Below are positions 37,318 through 47,153 of a stretch of 64,000 bases of DNA, in pieces. The DNA comes from JABCYV01 sp963696025 (GTDB lineage Bacteria > Acidobacteriota > Terriglobia > Terriglobales > Acidobacteriaceae), in NCBI GenBank assembly GCA_963696025.1, contig CAVOII010000010.1, positions 496,001 to 560,000 of the forward strand, in the 5' to 3' direction. Below the pieces are notes generated by a model. That model did not search any database, was not told the DNA's origin, and saw nothing but the letters and a program-made list of their open reading frames with translations. Positions within the stretch are counted from its first letter, which is position 1. Every line of letters begins with the position of its first letter. The translations under genes were made by a program, and so were the position numbers.

Positions 37318-38597
37318 CAGGACTGCACCACCACGCTCCCGGTCATCTTCGGATGCAGTCGGCAGAAGTACGGGTATTCGCCCGGGTCCGTGAAGCGGAA
37401 CTGGAACTTATCGTCTGTGTCGAGCGCTTTGGATTTGAACTTGCCTTGGGTGCTGTCGACAGTGTGGGGGATATCGTCGTGGTTGACCCAAGTCACTTGC
37501 GTTCCGGCTTTCACCTTGACCGCTCCGGGAGTGAAAGCGAAATTATCGATCTTTACTTCAGAGGCTGGACCAGCAGCGGCTATGTCGGAGCCGCCGCCAT
37601 TCCCCGAAGCCGGCGAAGGCGAGCTATTCAGTGGAGAGTCGACGATGGCCAAGCTTTGCCCGCTAACTACGTAATTCACATCGGTGATCCCCAACACGCG
37701 CTGCAGCTGATCAGCCGGAACCTTCATCGGACCAGCCGAAGCCGCCGTTCCCGGCGCAGGCTGAGGGAAAGCAGTTGACATGGCCGTGTGGAACGAAAGC
37801 TTACCTTCGACCTTCTGCATCACCTGATGGATGTGGCCGTTCAACACAGTCACAGAACCGAAACGCTTGACGTAAGACAGAGCTTGCTCGCTGTCGTCGG
37901 TCCCCCAGCCCCAATCTGGATAGATGGTCCAAAGGGGAATGTGAGCAAACAGCACGATCGGCGTGCTTGCAGAACGTCCCTTGAGATCATCCTCCAGCCA
38001 CTCCAATTGCTCGTGGCCAAGCGATCCCAGGCCTCCAGCTTTCAAATTGACGACATTCACGAGACCGATGAAATGGACACCCTTCTGATCGACGCTGTAC
38101 CAGCCAGCGCCCTTTGTGTCTTTCCCATAGCGCTGGAGATATTGTTCACCGTTGTCGGCGAGCATGTCGTGTTCACCGGGTACAAAGTAAATCTGTTTCG
38201 GAGCCGCTCCTTTTAGCACCTGGTCGAGAGTATCGAATTCACTGGGTTTGGAAAGCTGACTTAGATCGCCAGTATGAATGATGAAATCCGGTCTATGAGG
38301 CATGGCGTTGATCTTGTTGATGGCGACTTGCAGCGTGGCCGTCACATCCGGGTTCGCCGGTTTGCTAAAACCGATGTGGCTGTCGCTGATCTGGACAAAG
38401 CTGAAATCCGTCCCTTTGTCGGCAGTTTTGCTGCCAGCTTTGGCGTATGCTCTTGATACCGGGATGCCGCCGCTCAAGGTCCAAACCAGTCCAGTGCCTG
38501 CCCATGCCATGCACTTTAGAAACCCGCGACGGTCGACGCCGTCGTTGTTGAGATCTTGTAACTTCTGATCGATAAGGTCTTGCTTCTTGTCAGCCAT
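37317..38597 (-). CDS. Tat-exported metallophosphatase fused to a cupredoxin domain
   Basis: A 426-residue protein. Twin-arginine signal DRRGFLKCMAWAG (Arg23-Arg24). Calcineurin-like phosphoesterase domain: FVQISDSHIGFS, IIHTGDLSQLSKPSEF, VPGEHDM, VLFAHIPLWT and LNGHIHQVM supply the metal ligands. After a Ser/Gly linker, a C-terminal plastocyanin-like domain follows: IDNFAFTPGAVKVKAGTQVT, WVNHDDIPHTVDS and PYFCRLHPKMTGSVVV, with His...Cys-x3-His-x2-Met copper ligands. A periplasmic enzyme with an attached electron-transfer copper site is unusual; the substrate is unknown. Confidence 0.9.
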   Translation of the reverse strand: MADKKQDLIDQKLQDLNNDGVDRRGFLKCMAWAGTGLVWTLSGGIPVSRAYAKAGSKTADKGTDFSFVQISDSHIGFSKPANPDVTATLQVAINKINAMPHRPDFIIHTGDLSQLSKPSEFDTLDQVLKGAAPKQIYFVPGEHDMLADNGEQYLQRYGKDTKGAGWYSVDQKGVHFIGLVNVVNLKAGGLGSLGHEQLEWLEDDLKGRSASTPIVLFAHIPLWTIYPDWGWGTDDSEQALSYVKRFGSVTVLNGHIHQVMQKVEGKLSFHTAMSTAFPQPAPGTAASAGPMKVPADQLQRVLGITDVNYVVSGQSLAIVDSPLNSSPSPASGNGGGSDIAAAGPASEVKIDNFAFTPGAVKVKAGTQVTWVNHDDIPHTVDSTQGKFKSKALDTDDKFQFRFTDPGEYPYFCRLHPKMTGSVVVQS

Positions 38598-38716
38598 TTT
38601 GTCCTCTCTGTTTTGTGGCGTTCGAATTTGATAACTGAGATCAGCAGCTCGTATTCCCGGTCGTCTGAGAAATTTGTTCTTGGCTTATGGGGAGAGCTTG
38701 CCGGCCCATCAAACCT

Positions 38717-39167
38717 CTAACGCAGTCCGTTCACACCGCTGAGGAACCCACCGAGATGGCCTGTCAGAGCGACCGTGACGACAGCCAAGACCTCGATCGA
38801 AAAGCGGTAACGAGGCAGGAATTCCCCCCCGCCGACGCGCGCGGAAAGTTATCCACCAGATCAGCCAAATCAAGAGGCTTGAGGCACCGGCAAATATCAA
38901 ATGGAGCAGCAGGATGCCTTTCAGTTTCTGTCCCTCGAGTTGGAACTGCCACGCGAGAATACCGGTGACGAGAACCGGCACGGTCGAAAGCGCTGCCACC
39001 AGGAGGTTGTAGAAGGCTGCCTCCGCCAAACTGCGTCGCTTCGTCCAGTGCGCGATCAGGTCGAAACCCGTTCCGATAATAAATAGCGTGATCGGAAAAT
39101 GGATCAGCACGACGTGTTGTGCGTGCCTCGCCAAAAGTACCGTTTTCAGATCGAAGGGATTTACCAT
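38717..39167 (-). pseudogene. DUF2231 membrane protein with homopolymer frameshift
   Basis: Four-helix membrane protein (HAQHVVLIHFPITLFIIGTG, FYNLLVAALSTVPVLVTGIL, LLHLIFAGASSLLIWLIWWI) typical of DUF2231. In the present frame the last 45 codons become Arg-rich nonsense. Removing one G from the seven-G run (C7 at 38824-38830 on plus) restores GEFLPRYRFSIEVLAVVTVA then LTGHLGGFLSGVNGLR and a TAG at 38719-38717, the natural fourth helix. A slippage mutation or a sequencing error in the homopolymer explains it. Confidence 0.75.
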
Positions 39168-39426
39168 CGCGTCTTACCGTTCGGACATATCTATTCCGCG
39201 TCTCAGAAGCTGATAACTGGGGAGGCGTCTCTTTTATTCCTTAAGAGTGGATAGGCGTGGATGTGTGGATGCTTTGCCCGCCGGAGCCGAAACTGGGCCA
39301 CATCCATGAGCAAAGGCTCGGTAGGATAGAAATTAGGATAGAAAACAGGCGGGTCGAACGAATCTAGAAGATCAGCTTAGCCACCGAACCGGAGAACCGC
39401 CACAGGATGCCATTGACGGACCCCGG

Positions 39427-40203
39427 CTACCATTGACCGTGGTGTCGGGTTGCTGCCTGTGTTTTGGCCACAACCGCGGTATTCTGGAATTCCACAATCT
39501 CCGTCGTCAACGTGTGATTGCCGAAAATTCGGACGTCGGCCGTGGCTTCTGTTGAAGTTTGCAGCCACGTCCCCCCAACGTCGTCGAACATAATCTTCAC
39601 GTGCACCTTCCTCAACCACCAGGAAGGCGTTTTCACTAAGTCGCCGTTGATCTCACGCACCAAGAAAGTGCGCTTGTCGACCCACGCTTTGCCCGCGATC
39701 AAATTCTTGTCCTTTCGTTTTGGACTCAGGTCAAGCAAGTAGCACGGATGACCTTCAACAACATCCTCGCCCAAATAGGTCACGTCGTAGTTGCCCTGCA
39801 TTGCGGCTGCTGACGGAATCTCCCGGCCGTTAGCCGACGCCTGCACTTCGTGGTCCAGAATGCTTCGTACAGCTTGCTCTGCGCCGCGGCTACCCGACGT
39901 TTTCCGAATGGCATAACGCTTAGTGCGAGGACGTTGGAAGTCCACCTCCGCGACAATCTCAGACACAGAGTTCAAGTTGTTGGAAGGGAAGATGCGGTAC
40001 TTCAGAACTTCCCGATAGGAAGCCTGCGGCCGATTCTCCGCTTGCGCTCTGGCCATTTGTTCGACAATCGGTACCGCGGACTTCGATGCCCAATCGCGGT
40101 CGACCGCGGAAGTGGCCTGACCTAAGCCCAACGAACACGCCAGTCCGCAAAACAAACTTATATTCGTCAGCGATGCCCCAGTTCCCACAGGTGCCTGCCC
40201 CAC
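39427..40203 (-). CDS. Exported LolA/RseB-like outer-membrane lipoprotein-sorting domain protein
   Basis: A 258-residue protein with an N-terminal hydrophobic signal-like segment. The body resembles the LolA/DUF4292-like open beta-barrel: SYREVLKYRIFPS, IVAEVDFQRPRTKRYAIRKT, YDVTYLGEDVVEGHPCYLLD and LIAGKAWVDKRTFLVREING. Such domains bind lipids or acylated proteins in the periplasm. GTG start at 40203. It is divergent from tamA, which also serves the envelope; a shared control region of about 90 bp lies between. Confidence 0.6.
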   Translation of the reverse strand: MGQAPVGTGASLTNISLFCGLACSLGLGQATSAVDRDWASKSAVPIVEQMARAQAENRPQASYREVLKYRIFPSNNLNSVSEIVAEVDFQRPRTKRYAIRKTSGSRGAEQAVRSILDHEVQASANGREIPSAAAMQGNYDVTYLGEDVVEGHPCYLLDLSPKRKDKNLIAGKAWVDKRTFLVREINGDLVKTPSWWLRKVHVKIMFDDVGGTWLQTSTEATADVRIFGNHTLTTEIVEFQNTAVVAKTQAATRHHGQW

Positions 40204-40294
40204 TCTTTAGTGCCGGGTCGCTGGCGGGGGTTGCCTTGGAGTTTCCACAGCTACAACTCCTGCGCATTCAATCGCATCCCACATCCTCCTTCAT

Positions 40295-43225
40295 ATGAAT
40301 CGGTCAGCATTACTTTTCTTCCTGTTCGCGACTGTCGTCACTGGGGCTCAAGTTGCTCTCGTGGGTCCGCAGGCCCTTTATGAAGGTCAGCAGGTGACCG
40401 CGATGGACTTGATTGCGAATCCCCATCATGACGTCGAACCACTTCTCCCCCTGGTTTCTCAGAAGGCGGGAGAACCTTATTCCCAGGCGAAGGTGGAGGC
40501 AAGCATCGCTTCGCTCGAAAAGACCGGAGGCTTCGAGAAAGTTACGGTTAACGTGATTTCAGATCCGGAGGGTTTACGGCTCAATTTCATTCTCGAGCCC
40601 GCCTATTACCTTGGCATGATCGATTTCCCGGGCGCCTCAAAGCACTTTGCCTACAGCCGGCTGTTGCAAGTGGTAAATCTTCTCGAGGAAGATCCGTATG
40701 ACCGGGCTCGCATCCCGCTTGCCGAGGAGGCGTTGTGCCAGTTTCTTAACAAAAGTGGATACTTCCAAGCTCAAGTGCAATCGGAGGCCAGGATCGACGA
40801 CGCCCATGACTTGGTGGATATCAGCTTCTCCGTAGAACTTGGCAAACAGGCGCGAATCCGAGGCGTTGAGATGCAGGGTCCTCCCGCTATGGAAGACGCC
40901 CGCTTGATTCACACGCTCCGTTCACTGCGTGCCAGATTCACCGGGGCATTGCTTAAGCCTGGGAAACCCTACACATCGGAGCGGATGAAGGCCGCCACCG
41001 CGCTGCTCAAGAAAGCTCTTGCACAACAGCACCGCCTGGCCAGCACGGTTCAGGAGAATCCGCCGCAATACCATGCGGAGACGAACCGCGTGGATGTTTC
41101 TTTCAAAATCGAATTAGGGCCGGTGGTAACGATTCGGACGACTGGCGCGCGGATTTCTTCAATTCCGTTCGTGGCTGGTCGTGAGATGAAAAAACTCATT
41201 CCTATCTACTCTGAAGGCACAATTGATCGCGATTTGGTAGAAGAAGGGCGCCGCAATCTGGTGGATTATTTCCAAAGAAAGGGTTTTTTCGATGCTGATG
41301 TAAAAACTAATTTCCAGCGCCAGGCGAACCAAATTGTGCTCGTGTATGAAATTGATCGTGGGAAAAAACACAAAGTCGATCGCATTTCGTTCAATGGGAA
41401 CTACCAAATATCTGAAAAGGACCTGCTCGCCCAGATCACAATAAAAAAGTCTCATCTGTGGACACGCGGTAGTATCAGCCAGAAACTTCTGAAGCAGAGC
41501 GCGGATAATCTGGAAGCGCTGTACAGAGACCGGGGATACGAAAGCGTCAAGATCACTCCCCGGGTCACCGATCACGAACCTAAACTCGATGTCGCATTTG
41601 AAGTCCAGGAAGGTCCACAGACCCTCGTCGACAATGTTCAAGTAACGGGGAACCGCAGCGTTCCCTACGAACAATTGACAGCGCTCAAGGGGTTTCAGCT
41701 GCTACCTGGCGTGCCATTTTCCCCCCGACGCCTTACCGAAGATCGCAACCGCATCTCAGCTACCTACCTGAACCGGGGATTCCTAAACGCTGAGGTAAAG
41801 GCGACAGTGACCAGGCACGATCCGAATCGCGTGGACATTACCTATGCGGTTAATGAATACCAAATGGTGCGAGTCGGCGACGTAGTGTATCTGGGCCAAA
41901 AACAAACGCGCCTTTCTCTGATCAAAAAGACCGCAGCAATTCCTGCTGAATCCCCCATGAGCCGGGGTGAGTTGCTGGAAGCGGAGGCGCGTCTCTATGA
42001 CCTGAATGTTTTCGACTGGGCCAGCGTCGGGCCGAGAAAGCCGATTACTGACCAGACCGAAGAAGAAGCGCTCGTCAAAGTGCATGAGTCTAAGCGGAAT
42101 GAAATTACCTACGGGGTCGGGTTCGAGGTATCTCACCGTGGCGGAAATGTGCCTGGAGGGACCGTAGCAGTGCCCGGGCTGCCAACCATTGGCTTGGGTA
42201 ACAATAAAATTGCTCCGAGCCAGTCGACCTTTGCCAGCCCGCGCGGGTCGATTGAGTTCACGCGGCGAAACATGCGGGGCATGGCCGAGACTGCGAGCGC
42301 TTCCATCCTCCTGTCCCGTCTCGACCAACGGGCGATCACTGCATACACGCAGCCACATTTTCTGGGTTCGCAGTGGGGGTCGCTCACCAGCTTTTCGGTT
42401 GAACGCACGACCGAGAATCCACTTTTTGCGGCAGGTCTGGGCGATCTGTCGTTTCAAGTCGAACGACGCTTGAGCCGCAAGAGCAATACGCGCCTCCAAC
42501 TTCGCTATGACTTCAATAAGACGGTCCTTTCACACTTGCTCGTATCCGAACTTGTGCTGCCACGGGACCGCAACGTGCACCTGTCCACGTTCTCCAGCAC
42601 GCTGATTCGGGACAGTCGTGACAAGCCGTTGGATGCGCACCGCGGAAGTTTTTCAACCGCGAATCTAGGAATTACACCCGCCCCGTTAGGCTCTAGCGCC
42701 AGTTTTGCGAAACTCTTCGCGCAATACGCGTTCTACAAACCAGTTCGGTCGATGGTTTTCGCCAATAGCGTGCGCCTGGGCCTGGCCAAAGCGTTCTCCG
42801 GAAGCTTTGTCCCGACCAGTCAACTTTACTTCTCCGGCGGCGGCACCTCGCTGCGTGGCTTCCCCATCAATGAAGCCGGACCACAACGGCTGGTGCCTTT
42901 CTGCAATGTCCTGGAAGGTCAGTCGGGATGCGTCAATGTCACAGTGCCCGTCGGCGGAAGACAGCTCTTCATTTTGAACTCCGAGCTTCGATTTCCCCTA
43001 CGAATTGCCCAAGCGCTGGGGGGAGTCGTGTTCTATGACGGCGGCAACGTTTATAGCGCGATCAACTTCAATAATTTCGTAAATAACTACACAAATACGG
43101 TAGGCATCGGGCTTCGCTACTCCACTCCGATCGGCCCTATTCGCATCGATCTGGGGCGCAACCTCAATCCTGTACCCGGCATCAAGCCAACCCAGTACTA
43201 CATCACGCTAGGGCAGGCCTTTTAG
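40295..43225 (+). CDS. tamA: TamA/BamA-like Omp85 protein with multiple POTRA domains
   Basis: A 976-residue outer-membrane insertase-family protein. After the signal peptide come about five POTRA-like repeats, each with the GY/GF turn: SLEKTGGFEKVTVNVISDPE, FLNKSGYFQAQVQSEARIDD, YFQRKGFFDADVKTNFQRQA, LYRDRGYESVKITPRVTDHE and YLNRGFLNAEVKATVTRHDP. The C-terminal Omp85 barrel contains the TFSSTLIRDSRDKPLDAHRG strand pair and lid motif FSGGGTSLRGF, and ends YYITLGQAF. Pairing with a tamB gene 8 bp downstream indicates the translocation and assembly module. Confidence 0.9.
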   Translation: MNRSALLFFLFATVVTGAQVALVGPQALYEGQQVTAMDLIANPHHDVEPLLPLVSQKAGEPYSQAKVEASIASLEKTGGFEKVTVNVISDPEGLRLNFILEPAYYLGMIDFPGASKHFAYSRLLQVVNLLEEDPYDRARIPLAEEALCQFLNKSGYFQAQVQSEARIDDAHDLVDISFSVELGKQARIRGVEMQGPPAMEDARLIHTLRSLRARFTGALLKPGKPYTSERMKAATALLKKALAQQHRLASTVQENPPQYHAETNRVDVSFKIELGPVVTIRTTGARISSIPFVAGREMKKLIPIYSEGTIDRDLVEEGRRNLVDYFQRKGFFDADVKTNFQRQANQIVLVYEIDRGKKHKVDRISFNGNYQISEKDLLAQITIKKSHLWTRGSISQKLLKQSADNLEALYRDRGYESVKITPRVTDHEPKLDVAFEVQEGPQTLVDNVQVTGNRSVPYEQLTALKGFQLLPGVPFSPRRLTEDRNRISATYLNRGFLNAEVKATVTRHDPNRVDITYAVNEYQMVRVGDVVYLGQKQTRLSLIKKTAAIPAESPMSRGELLEAEARLYDLNVFDWASVGPRKPITDQTEEEALVKVHESKRNEITYGVGFEVSHRGGNVPGGTVAVPGLPTIGLGNNKIAPSQSTFASPRGSIEFTRRNMRGMAETASASILLSRLDQRAITAYTQPHFLGSQWGSLTSFSVERTTENPLFAAGLGDLSFQVERRLSRKSNTRLQLRYDFNKTVLSHLLVSELVLPRDRNVHLSTFSSTLIRDSRDKPLDAHRGSFSTANLGITPAPLGSSASFAKLFAQYAFYKPVRSMVFANSVRLGLAKAFSGSFVPTSQLYFSGGGTSLRGFPINEAGPQRLVPFCNVLEGQSGCVNVTVPVGGRQLFILNSELRFPLRIAQALGGVVFYDGGNVYSAINFNNFVNNYTNTVGIGLRYSTPIGPIRIDLGRNLNPVPGIKPTQYYITLGQAF

Positions 43226-43233
43226 GAGATGTT

Positions 43234-46200
43234 ATGCAGTGGCGGCGAAATATCAAATGGTTGGTGGCTATTCTTGGAACGCTGATTATCGCCGCGGCAG
43301 TTGGCGGATATCTTTATCTGGAAAGCCGTGCGTTCCAGGAATACGCGCTTCGCACAATTGTGCAGCGAGCGAATGATGCCACTGGTGGACGAACTGAAAT
43401 CGGAGGTCTCGACTTCGAGCTCTCCACGCTCACGGCGTATCTTTATAACATCACGCTGCATGGGAACGGGGGTTCAGAGCGCTCTCCTTTATTGCATGTA
43501 GATAAGATCACCGTGGGCCTGAAAGTGCAGTCAGGATGGCATCACAAAGTAATTCTGAGCGAACTTCTTATTGATCACCCTGTGATCAATGTTGAAGTCA
43601 ATCGCGATGGCAAGAACAATATTCCGTCATCTCCACGCCCGAGCGACACCAGCAACACGAGCGTCTTTGATTCGGCTGTAAGGCACCTGCTTTTAACCAA
43701 CGGCCAGGTCAACTATCAGGACAAAAAGACCCCGATCGATGCGGACCTTTACGATCTCGGCACCGATATCCATTTTGATTTACTGGCCAACCGCTACCGT
43801 GGATCAATTTCCTACGGCAATGGTCATCTGAGGTATGCGGAATATTCTCCTCTTCCTCACAGTTTGAATGCGAAGTTCAGCGCAACTCCGTCCCGCTTCT
43901 CGCTCGAGTCGTCGGTGCTAAATATAGGCTCATCGGCAATTTCCCTTCGCGCGGATGTGGACGACTACAACAATCCCCATGCCGAGGGTGCCTATGAAGT
44001 TTGGATTCACACGCAGGATTTTGCCTCGATGTCCCCGGGCGTGAATCCGGCCGGCGACCTGTCGTTGTCAGGCAAGATTCATTACCAAAACGTGCCGAAT
44101 CAACCACTGCTTCGTTGCCTGTCAATCAATGGCCAACTGGCTAGTGAAGCGCTCGCGGCTTCGTCGGCGCAAGGCCGCCTCGATCTCCGAAAACTGCAGG
44201 GACGATACGAGATGGCCAACGGCAGTTTGCAAGCGCACAACGTTGGTGCAGATGTGCTGGGCGGGAAAGTGACTGTCAATATCGACATCAAGAACTTGGA
44301 CACTATGCCGGTGTCACATATCCGAACTGATTTGCGTAGCATCTCGCTACTGGCAGCCCAGCAAGCCATCCGCCAGGCGGAACTGCAGCGAGTGAGTCTA
44401 GCTGGCGCGCTCGATGGAACGGCAGATGCCGTGTGGACGGGCAGCATCAGCAATGTGCGCGCTCACACCGACTTAACCATCAGGTCTACCCGAGCCGGAA
44501 TCACCAAGCTCCCGTCGAACGCGATCCCGATCGATGGATCCATCCACCTTACCTACGACGGAGCTCAAAATATCATCGCATTTCGCGAGACTAATCTCCG
44601 TATGCCTTCGACAACACTCACCGTACAAGGCCAGATCAGCAACCGTTCGAACCTTCAAGTTCAGGCCAGTGCCAATGATCTGCATCAGCTCGAGGCTCTG
44701 ACATCTGCCCTGCGCCCCGGCCAATCCACCACCGCAATCTCTGGCTCGGCCGCGCTGAATGGTGTAGTCCAGGGGTCGATCCACCAACCACAAATTGGCG
44801 GTCAATTGAACGCGCAGAATCTCCACATACAAGGCAGCCAATGGAGCAGCGCGAAAACGGAATTTCGAGCCAACCCATCGCAGATGAGCTTGCAGAATGG
44901 TTTACTAGTCAACGCTCACCAAGGCAAGGCCTCATTCAGCGCCAATGTGCAGCTAAGCAACTGGTCCTATATTCCCTCAAACCCGATCGCGGCTCGCCTT
45001 TTAGTGCAACAAATGTCAGTCGCTGACTTGCAGCGACTCGCGAACCTGCAATATCCCGTTTCCGGAGATTTGTCCGCGGACATCACACTTCACGGATCGG
45101 AACTCGATCCTATCGGAACTGGATCAGCGAAGATCGTAAATGCTCGCGCTTACGATGAGCCTGTTCAAAACCTGGCAGTAAGGTTCAGCGCCGACAAAGG
45201 CACCGTCACTTCTACATTAGACGTCAACTTACCGGCTGGTTCAGCCAATACGACTCTCTCTTACACGCCGAAGACAAAAGAGTACAGAGTCCGCCTTAAT
45301 GCGCCGTCCGTGGTTTTGCAAAAGCTCCACGCCGTTCAGGCCAAAAATCTTCCATTGACCGGGACCTTAACTGCATCCGCCGATGGCGAGGGGACCCTGG
45401 ACAATCCGCGCCTGACTGCTGTTCTCCAATTGCCCGTGGTTCAACTTGGGCAGAATTCGATTTCTAACCTGAAAGCTGAACTCCGCGTGGCCGATCAGTA
45501 TGCGGATGTGACGCTCACTTCGCAGGTCGCCCAATCCTCAATTCAGGCGCACGGCCGCGTGAATATCACGGGAGGGTATTACACCGAAGCGGCCATTGAC
45601 ACAACCAGCGTGCCCCTCGACGTACTCCTTGCCACCTACATGCCCAGCCTGCCTCAGGATCTGAAGGGCCAAATCGAATTTCACGCAACCATTAAGGGCC
45701 CTTTAAAAGACAAATCCCAACTGGAAGCTCATCTCACCATTCCAACGCTCCACGCCAGCTACCAGTCACTGGAAATCGGTGCGGCCAGTCCCATTCGCGC
45801 AGATTATCTGCATTCCGTGGTCAATATTCAGCCAGCAGAGATTCGCGGAACCGATACATCTCTTCGGGTGCAGGGCAGCATTCCGCTGGGTGGAACAACC
45901 AAGCCCAACCTCACTGCACAAGGCTCCGTCAACGTTGGGGTGCTGCGCATTTTGCAGCCTGACATACACAGCTCGGGGATTCTCTCGCTCGACGTCCACG
46001 CATCCGGATCCGCTCAAAGTCCTGTCGTGCAGGGCCAAATGCGGCTGCAGGACATCGCTCTATCGACCCCAACCGCGCCTCTCGGAGTGGAGAAGTTAAA
46101 CGGAACGCTCGATATCGTCAATGACAGGCTGCAGATATCGAGTCTCACCGGCCAAGTCGGAGGAGGTCAGATATCGATGGCGGGCTCAGTCACCTATCAG

Positions 46201-47145
46201 CCCGCTGTGCAATTCAACCTGGCATTGCATAGCCAATCCGTGCGCTTACGTTATCCCAACGGGTTGAGGACGGTGCTCGACGCCAGCGTTGTCCTGGCAG
46301 GAACCAAAGAGGCATCCACGCTGAACGGGCGCGTGCTGATCGACAGCCTCTCCTTTACTCCAGATTTCGATCTCGCAAATTTCGGCGAACAGTTTAGCGG
46401 CAACACCGCCCCTGCTCAACCCGGTTTCGCTGACACCATCAAACTCGCGGTCCAGGTGCAATCGAGCGACAACCTCAGCGCCACAAATTCGGAAGTGAGC
46501 CTGGAAGGGCGGGCGAATCTGCAAATCTCTGGCACAGCCGCAAACCCGGTGGTCACCGGCCGTACCGACCTTACTGCCGGCGAGCTTTTCTATCGCAACG
46601 TTCGCTATCAACTTCAGCGCGGCATCATAACTTTCCAGGACCCAAACGAAACGAAACCCGTGATGAACGTATCGGTCACGACGACTGTTGAACAGTACAA
46701 CCTGACCCTTACGCTGCGCGGGCCATTGGACAGGCTGACAACATCTTACGTGTCGGACCCACCCCTTGCGACCGCCGACATTATTAACCTGATAGCGCGC
46801 GGTAAAACCACGCAGGAGTCTAGTGCGGCCGGTGAGAGCACGGATTCGATCATCGCCTCCCAGGCCGCCAGCCAATTCAGCGGCAGCGTTCAAAAACTTG
46901 CCGGAATCTCCAGCCTGCAGATCGATCCGCTGCTCGGAGGCAACAATCAAAACCCCTCAGCTCGCGTTGCAATTCAGCAACGGGTCACAAACAACTTCCT
47001 TTTCACTTTTTCGACGGATGTTTCCCAGCCGGGCAGTGAGATGGTTCAGGGGGATTACAAGATTAACAAGCGGTGGTCCGTCAGTGTGGCTCGCGACCAG
47101 GTTGGAGGCGTTTCTGTCGATGGCAAATTTCACACCAAATTTTGA
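43234..47145 (+). CDS. tamB: TamB-like translocation and assembly module protein (DUF490)
   Basis: A 1303-residue protein with an N-terminal membrane anchor (WLVAILGTLIIAAAVGGYLY) and a very long beta-helical body of AsmA/DUF490-type repeats (LDFELSTLTAYLYNITLHGN, GDLSADITLHGSELDPIGTG). The C-terminal TamB block is clear: GRADLTAGELFYRNVRYQL-like segment, GIITFQDPNETKPVMNVSVT, YVSDPPLATADIINLIARGK and a C-terminal VSVDGKFHTKF. TamB spans the periplasm and partners TamA in outer-membrane protein insertion or lipid transport. It starts 8 bp after tamA with GGAG at the junction. Confidence 0.92.
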   Translation: MQWRRNIKWLVAILGTLIIAAAVGGYLYLESRAFQEYALRTIVQRANDATGGRTEIGGLDFELSTLTAYLYNITLHGNGGSERSPLLHVDKITVGLKVQSGWHHKVILSELLIDHPVINVEVNRDGKNNIPSSPRPSDTSNTSVFDSAVRHLLLTNGQVNYQDKKTPIDADLYDLGTDIHFDLLANRYRGSISYGNGHLRYAEYSPLPHSLNAKFSATPSRFSLESSVLNIGSSAISLRADVDDYNNPHAEGAYEVWIHTQDFASMSPGVNPAGDLSLSGKIHYQNVPNQPLLRCLSINGQLASEALAASSAQGRLDLRKLQGRYEMANGSLQAHNVGADVLGGKVTVNIDIKNLDTMPVSHIRTDLRSISLLAAQQAIRQAELQRVSLAGALDGTADAVWTGSISNVRAHTDLTIRSTRAGITKLPSNAIPIDGSIHLTYDGAQNIIAFRETNLRMPSTTLTVQGQISNRSNLQVQASANDLHQLEALTSALRPGQSTTAISGSAALNGVVQGSIHQPQIGGQLNAQNLHIQGSQWSSAKTEFRANPSQMSLQNGLLVNAHQGKASFSANVQLSNWSYIPSNPIAARLLVQQMSVADLQRLANLQYPVSGDLSADITLHGSELDPIGTGSAKIVNARAYDEPVQNLAVRFSADKGTVTSTLDVNLPAGSANTTLSYTPKTKEYRVRLNAPSVVLQKLHAVQAKNLPLTGTLTASADGEGTLDNPRLTAVLQLPVVQLGQNSISNLKAELRVADQYADVTLTSQVAQSSIQAHGRVNITGGYYTEAAIDTTSVPLDVLLATYMPSLPQDLKGQIEFHATIKGPLKDKSQLEAHLTIPTLHASYQSLEIGAASPIRADYLHSVVNIQPAEIRGTDTSLRVQGSIPLGGTTKPNLTAQGSVNVGVLRILQPDIHSSGILSLDVHASGSAQSPVVQGQMRLQDIALSTPTAPLGVEKLNGTLDIVNDRLQISSLTGQVGGGQISMAGSVTYQPAVQFNLALHSQSVRLRYPNGLRTVLDASVVLAGTKEASTLNGRVLIDSLSFTPDFDLANFGEQFSGNTAPAQPGFADTIKLAVQVQSSDNLSATNSEVSLEGRANLQISGTAANPVVTGRTDLTAGELFYRNVRYQLQRGIITFQDPNETKPVMNVSVTTTVEQYNLTLTLRGPLDRLTTSYVSDPPLATADIINLIARGKTTQESSAAGESTDSIIASQAASQFSGSVQKLAGISSLQIDPLLGGNNQNPSARVAIQQRVTNNFLFTFSTDVSQPGSEMVQGDYKINKRWSVSVARDQVGGVSVDGKFHTKF

Positions 47146-47153
47146 ATTGTGTT

